5,355 bases of DNA from Thermoplasmata archaeon. Its GTDB lineage: Archaea > Thermoplasmatota > Thermoplasmata > WALJ01. The stretch spans positions 1 to 5,355 of the forward strand of contig WALJ01000160.1 in NCBI GenBank assembly GCA_015522885.1. The letters run 5' to 3'. Below, piece after piece: positions 3,964-5,355 of the stretch. How positions within the stretch are numbered: position 1 is the first letter of the stretch; each line of letters starts with the position of its first letter. The translations under genes were made by a program, and so were the position numbers. The notes beneath the pieces are model-generated. The model was given only the letters and a program-made list of their open reading frames with translations. It did not search any database and was not told the origin of the DNA.

Positions 3964-5355
3964 ATGGCAAAGAAAAAGAAGGACGAACTGCAGGAAAAAC
4001 TGGTTTACAAACCGAAGCTCATCTGGAATGCGGTCGATTCCAAGGGAAAAAAGGAGATTTTCGGCTTTTCCGAGAAATACAAGAAGTTCGTGGGCGAGGT
4101 CAAGACAGAGAGGGAATTCGTTAAAAAAGCGAGAGAAATGGCCGAAAAAGCAGGTTTTGTTCCGATAGAGAAGGCAAAAGGAAAGGCGGGGGAGAGAATA
4201 TATGTCATAAACAGGAACAAATCCATGGCCCTCATAGTTCTCGGTAAAAAGGATGTTCTGGATGGTGCGAACCTTGTGGTTGCACACATAGATGCTCCCA
4301 GAATAGACCTGAAGCCACATCCGCTCTATGAAGACAAGGAGACCTTCTTTGCGCTCCTCAAGACCCACTACTACGGAGGGATAAAGAAGTACCAGTGGAT
4401 GAACGTGCCTCTGGCACTCCACGGAACCGTCTCTATGTCGAACGGAAAGACCGTGGACATCGTGATAGGCGAGGACGATAAGGACCCGGTTCTCATACTT
4501 CCCGACCTGCTTCCGCATCTCGCAAGGAAAGTTCAGGGCGAGAGGAAGATATTCCAGGGAATAGAGGGCGAGGAGATGAACCTTCTCCTGGGAAGCATAC
4601 CTCTGAAGAAGGACGAGGAAGGGGAGCAGATAAAACTGAACATACTGAAGATGCTCAACGACAAGTACGGGATAATAGAAGAGGACCTCATAAGGGCGGA
4701 CCTCGAGATAGTTCCGGCACATAAACCCAGGGATGTGGGCCTCGACAGAGGTCTCGTTGCGGCATACGGACAGGATGACAGGGTATGCAGTTATACGACG
4801 CTCATGGCCATACTCGAGACGGAGAACCCGGAGAAGACCGGAATCGCCCTGCTGATGGACAAGGAAGAGATAGGCAGCGACACGAACACGGGTTCCAAAT
4901 CCATGTTCATAGAGTACCTGTACAGCCAGCTGATAGCCCTGAGGCACGGCAATTTCACGCCCAAGGACCTGTATCAGGCGATGACGAATACGGATGTGCT
5001 GTCCGCGGATGTGGATGCGGTCATGGACCCCAGCTTCAAGCAGGTGCACGAACCGTTAAATGCGGCAAGAGCATCCCATGGTCTGGTCATTACGAAATAC
5101 ACCGGCTCGGGCGGAAAGTATTCCAGCAACGATGCGCATGCCGAGTTCATAGGGAAGATAATCAAGCTTTTCGACGATAACGGCGTGTTCTGGCAGTCCG
5201 GAGAGCTGGGAAAGGTCGATGAAGGCGGAGGCGGTACCATCGCAAAGTTCATGGCGGAGAGAAACATGAATGTCGTGGATGCCGGACCCGGCCTTCTTTC
5301 GATGCATTCGCCCATGGAAATAGTCAGTAAGGCCGATATATGGTCTGCCTACAGG
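3964..5355 (+). CDS. M18-family metalloaminopeptidase (aspartyl aminopeptidase/aminopeptidase I type), 3' end cut by window
   Basis: This is a di-zinc aminopeptidase of peptidase family M18 (COG1362 type), a cytoplasmic enzyme that removes N-terminal residues during peptide turnover. The 464 visible residues contain the full expected active site: His108 and Asp110 in VVAHIDAPR, bridging Asp271 in GQDDR, catalytic Glu301 and metal ligand Glu302 in DKEEIGSD, Asp349 in LSADVDAV, and His448 in LSMHSP. Between the two halves of the catalytic domain lies the inserted segment typical of M18 (roughly 150-250). The N-terminus is lysine-rich (MAKKKKDE) without a signal peptide. The frame is open to the window edge; M18 proteins usually end shortly after the HSP motif, so probably only a few residues are missing. 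It diverges from the membrane-protein pair and has its own promoter. Substrate preference, acidic versus neutral N-terminal residues, cannot be read from the sequence. The gene looks intact and more GC-rich than the adjacent intergenic DNA. Confidence 0.95.
   Translation, partial: MAKKKKDELQEKLVYKPKLIWNAVDSKGKKEIFGFSEKYKKFVGEVKTEREFVKKAREMAEKAGFVPIEKAKGKAGERIYVINRNKSMALIVLGKKDVLDGANLVVAHIDAPRIDLKPHPLYEDKETFFALLKTHYYGGIKKYQWMNVPLALHGTVSMSNGKTVDIVIGEDDKDPVLILPDLLPHLARKVQGERKIFQGIEGEEMNLLLGSIPLKKDEEGEQIKLNILKMLNDKYGIIEEDLIRADLEIVPAHKPRDVGLDRGLVAAYGQDDRVCSYTTLMAILETENPEKTGIALLMDKEEIGSDTNTGSKSMFIEYLYSQLIALRHGNFTPKDLYQAMTNTDVLSADVDAVMDPSFKQVHEPLNAARASHGLVITKYTGSGGKYSSNDAHAEFIGKIIKLFDDNGVFWQSGELGKVDEGGGGTIAKFMAERNMNVVDAGPGLLSMHSPMEIVSKADIWSAYR

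Noticed and set aside
3780..3965. The 61-codon minus-strand frame as a real gene
   Set aside because: It has no TATA box at a suitable distance, overlaps both inverted repeats and the aminopeptidase start codon, and shows no family similarity beyond one short string.
3889..5049. A long stop-free minus-strand frame (386 codons) opposite the aminopeptidase gene
   Set aside because: The plus strand encodes an unmistakable M18 enzyme with every catalytic residue; the opposite product resembles no family and its openness follows from the codon choice of the real gene.

Overview
The window looks archaeal, most probably a euryarchaeote and possibly Thermoplasmatota-like, though the lineage is only inferred. 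Three lines point that way. The RNase Z fragment resembles the archaeal form. Genes begin at ATGs with little or no Shine-Dalgarno sequence but with TATA-like boxes about 24-35 bp upstream, as expected for leaderless or short-leader transcripts. T-rich tracts, rather than GC-hairpin terminators, follow the first gene.

Layout. (1) Bases 1-566, plus strand: the C-terminal part of ribonuclease Z, the tRNA 3'-end processing enzyme. (2) Bases 567-772: an intergenic stretch with a T-rich terminator candidate, a 13/14 direct repeat, a short GAACAGA repeat and a promoter. (3) Bases 773-1180, plus strand: a QueF-family 7-deazaguanine enzyme (tRNA queuosine/archaeosine pathway). (4) Bases 1167-3678, minus strand: two tandem paralogous membrane proteins, each with about eight transmembrane helices and a C-terminal bacterial-PH-like (bPH2/YdbS, DUF304-type) domain. 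The downstream one converges on queF and overlaps its 3' end by 14 bp. (5) Bases 3679-3963: a divergent intergenic region with a promoter at each end and, between them, two large nested inverted repeats that no recognised gene explains. (6) Bases 3964-5355, plus strand: an M18-family metalloaminopeptidase, running off the window only a few residues before its expected C-terminus.

How the genes relate. RNase Z and QueF both act on tRNA, in 3' maturation and deazaguanine modification respectively, and lie on the same strand, but a terminator and a separate promoter suggest they are not strictly co-transcribed. The membrane-protein pair is a local duplication of unknown function. The aminopeptidase is a housekeeping peptide-degradation enzyme with its own promoter. 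The least explained parts are the membrane-protein pair, with its conserved extracytoplasmic loop and C-terminal tail, and the structured intergenic block at 3732-3917.
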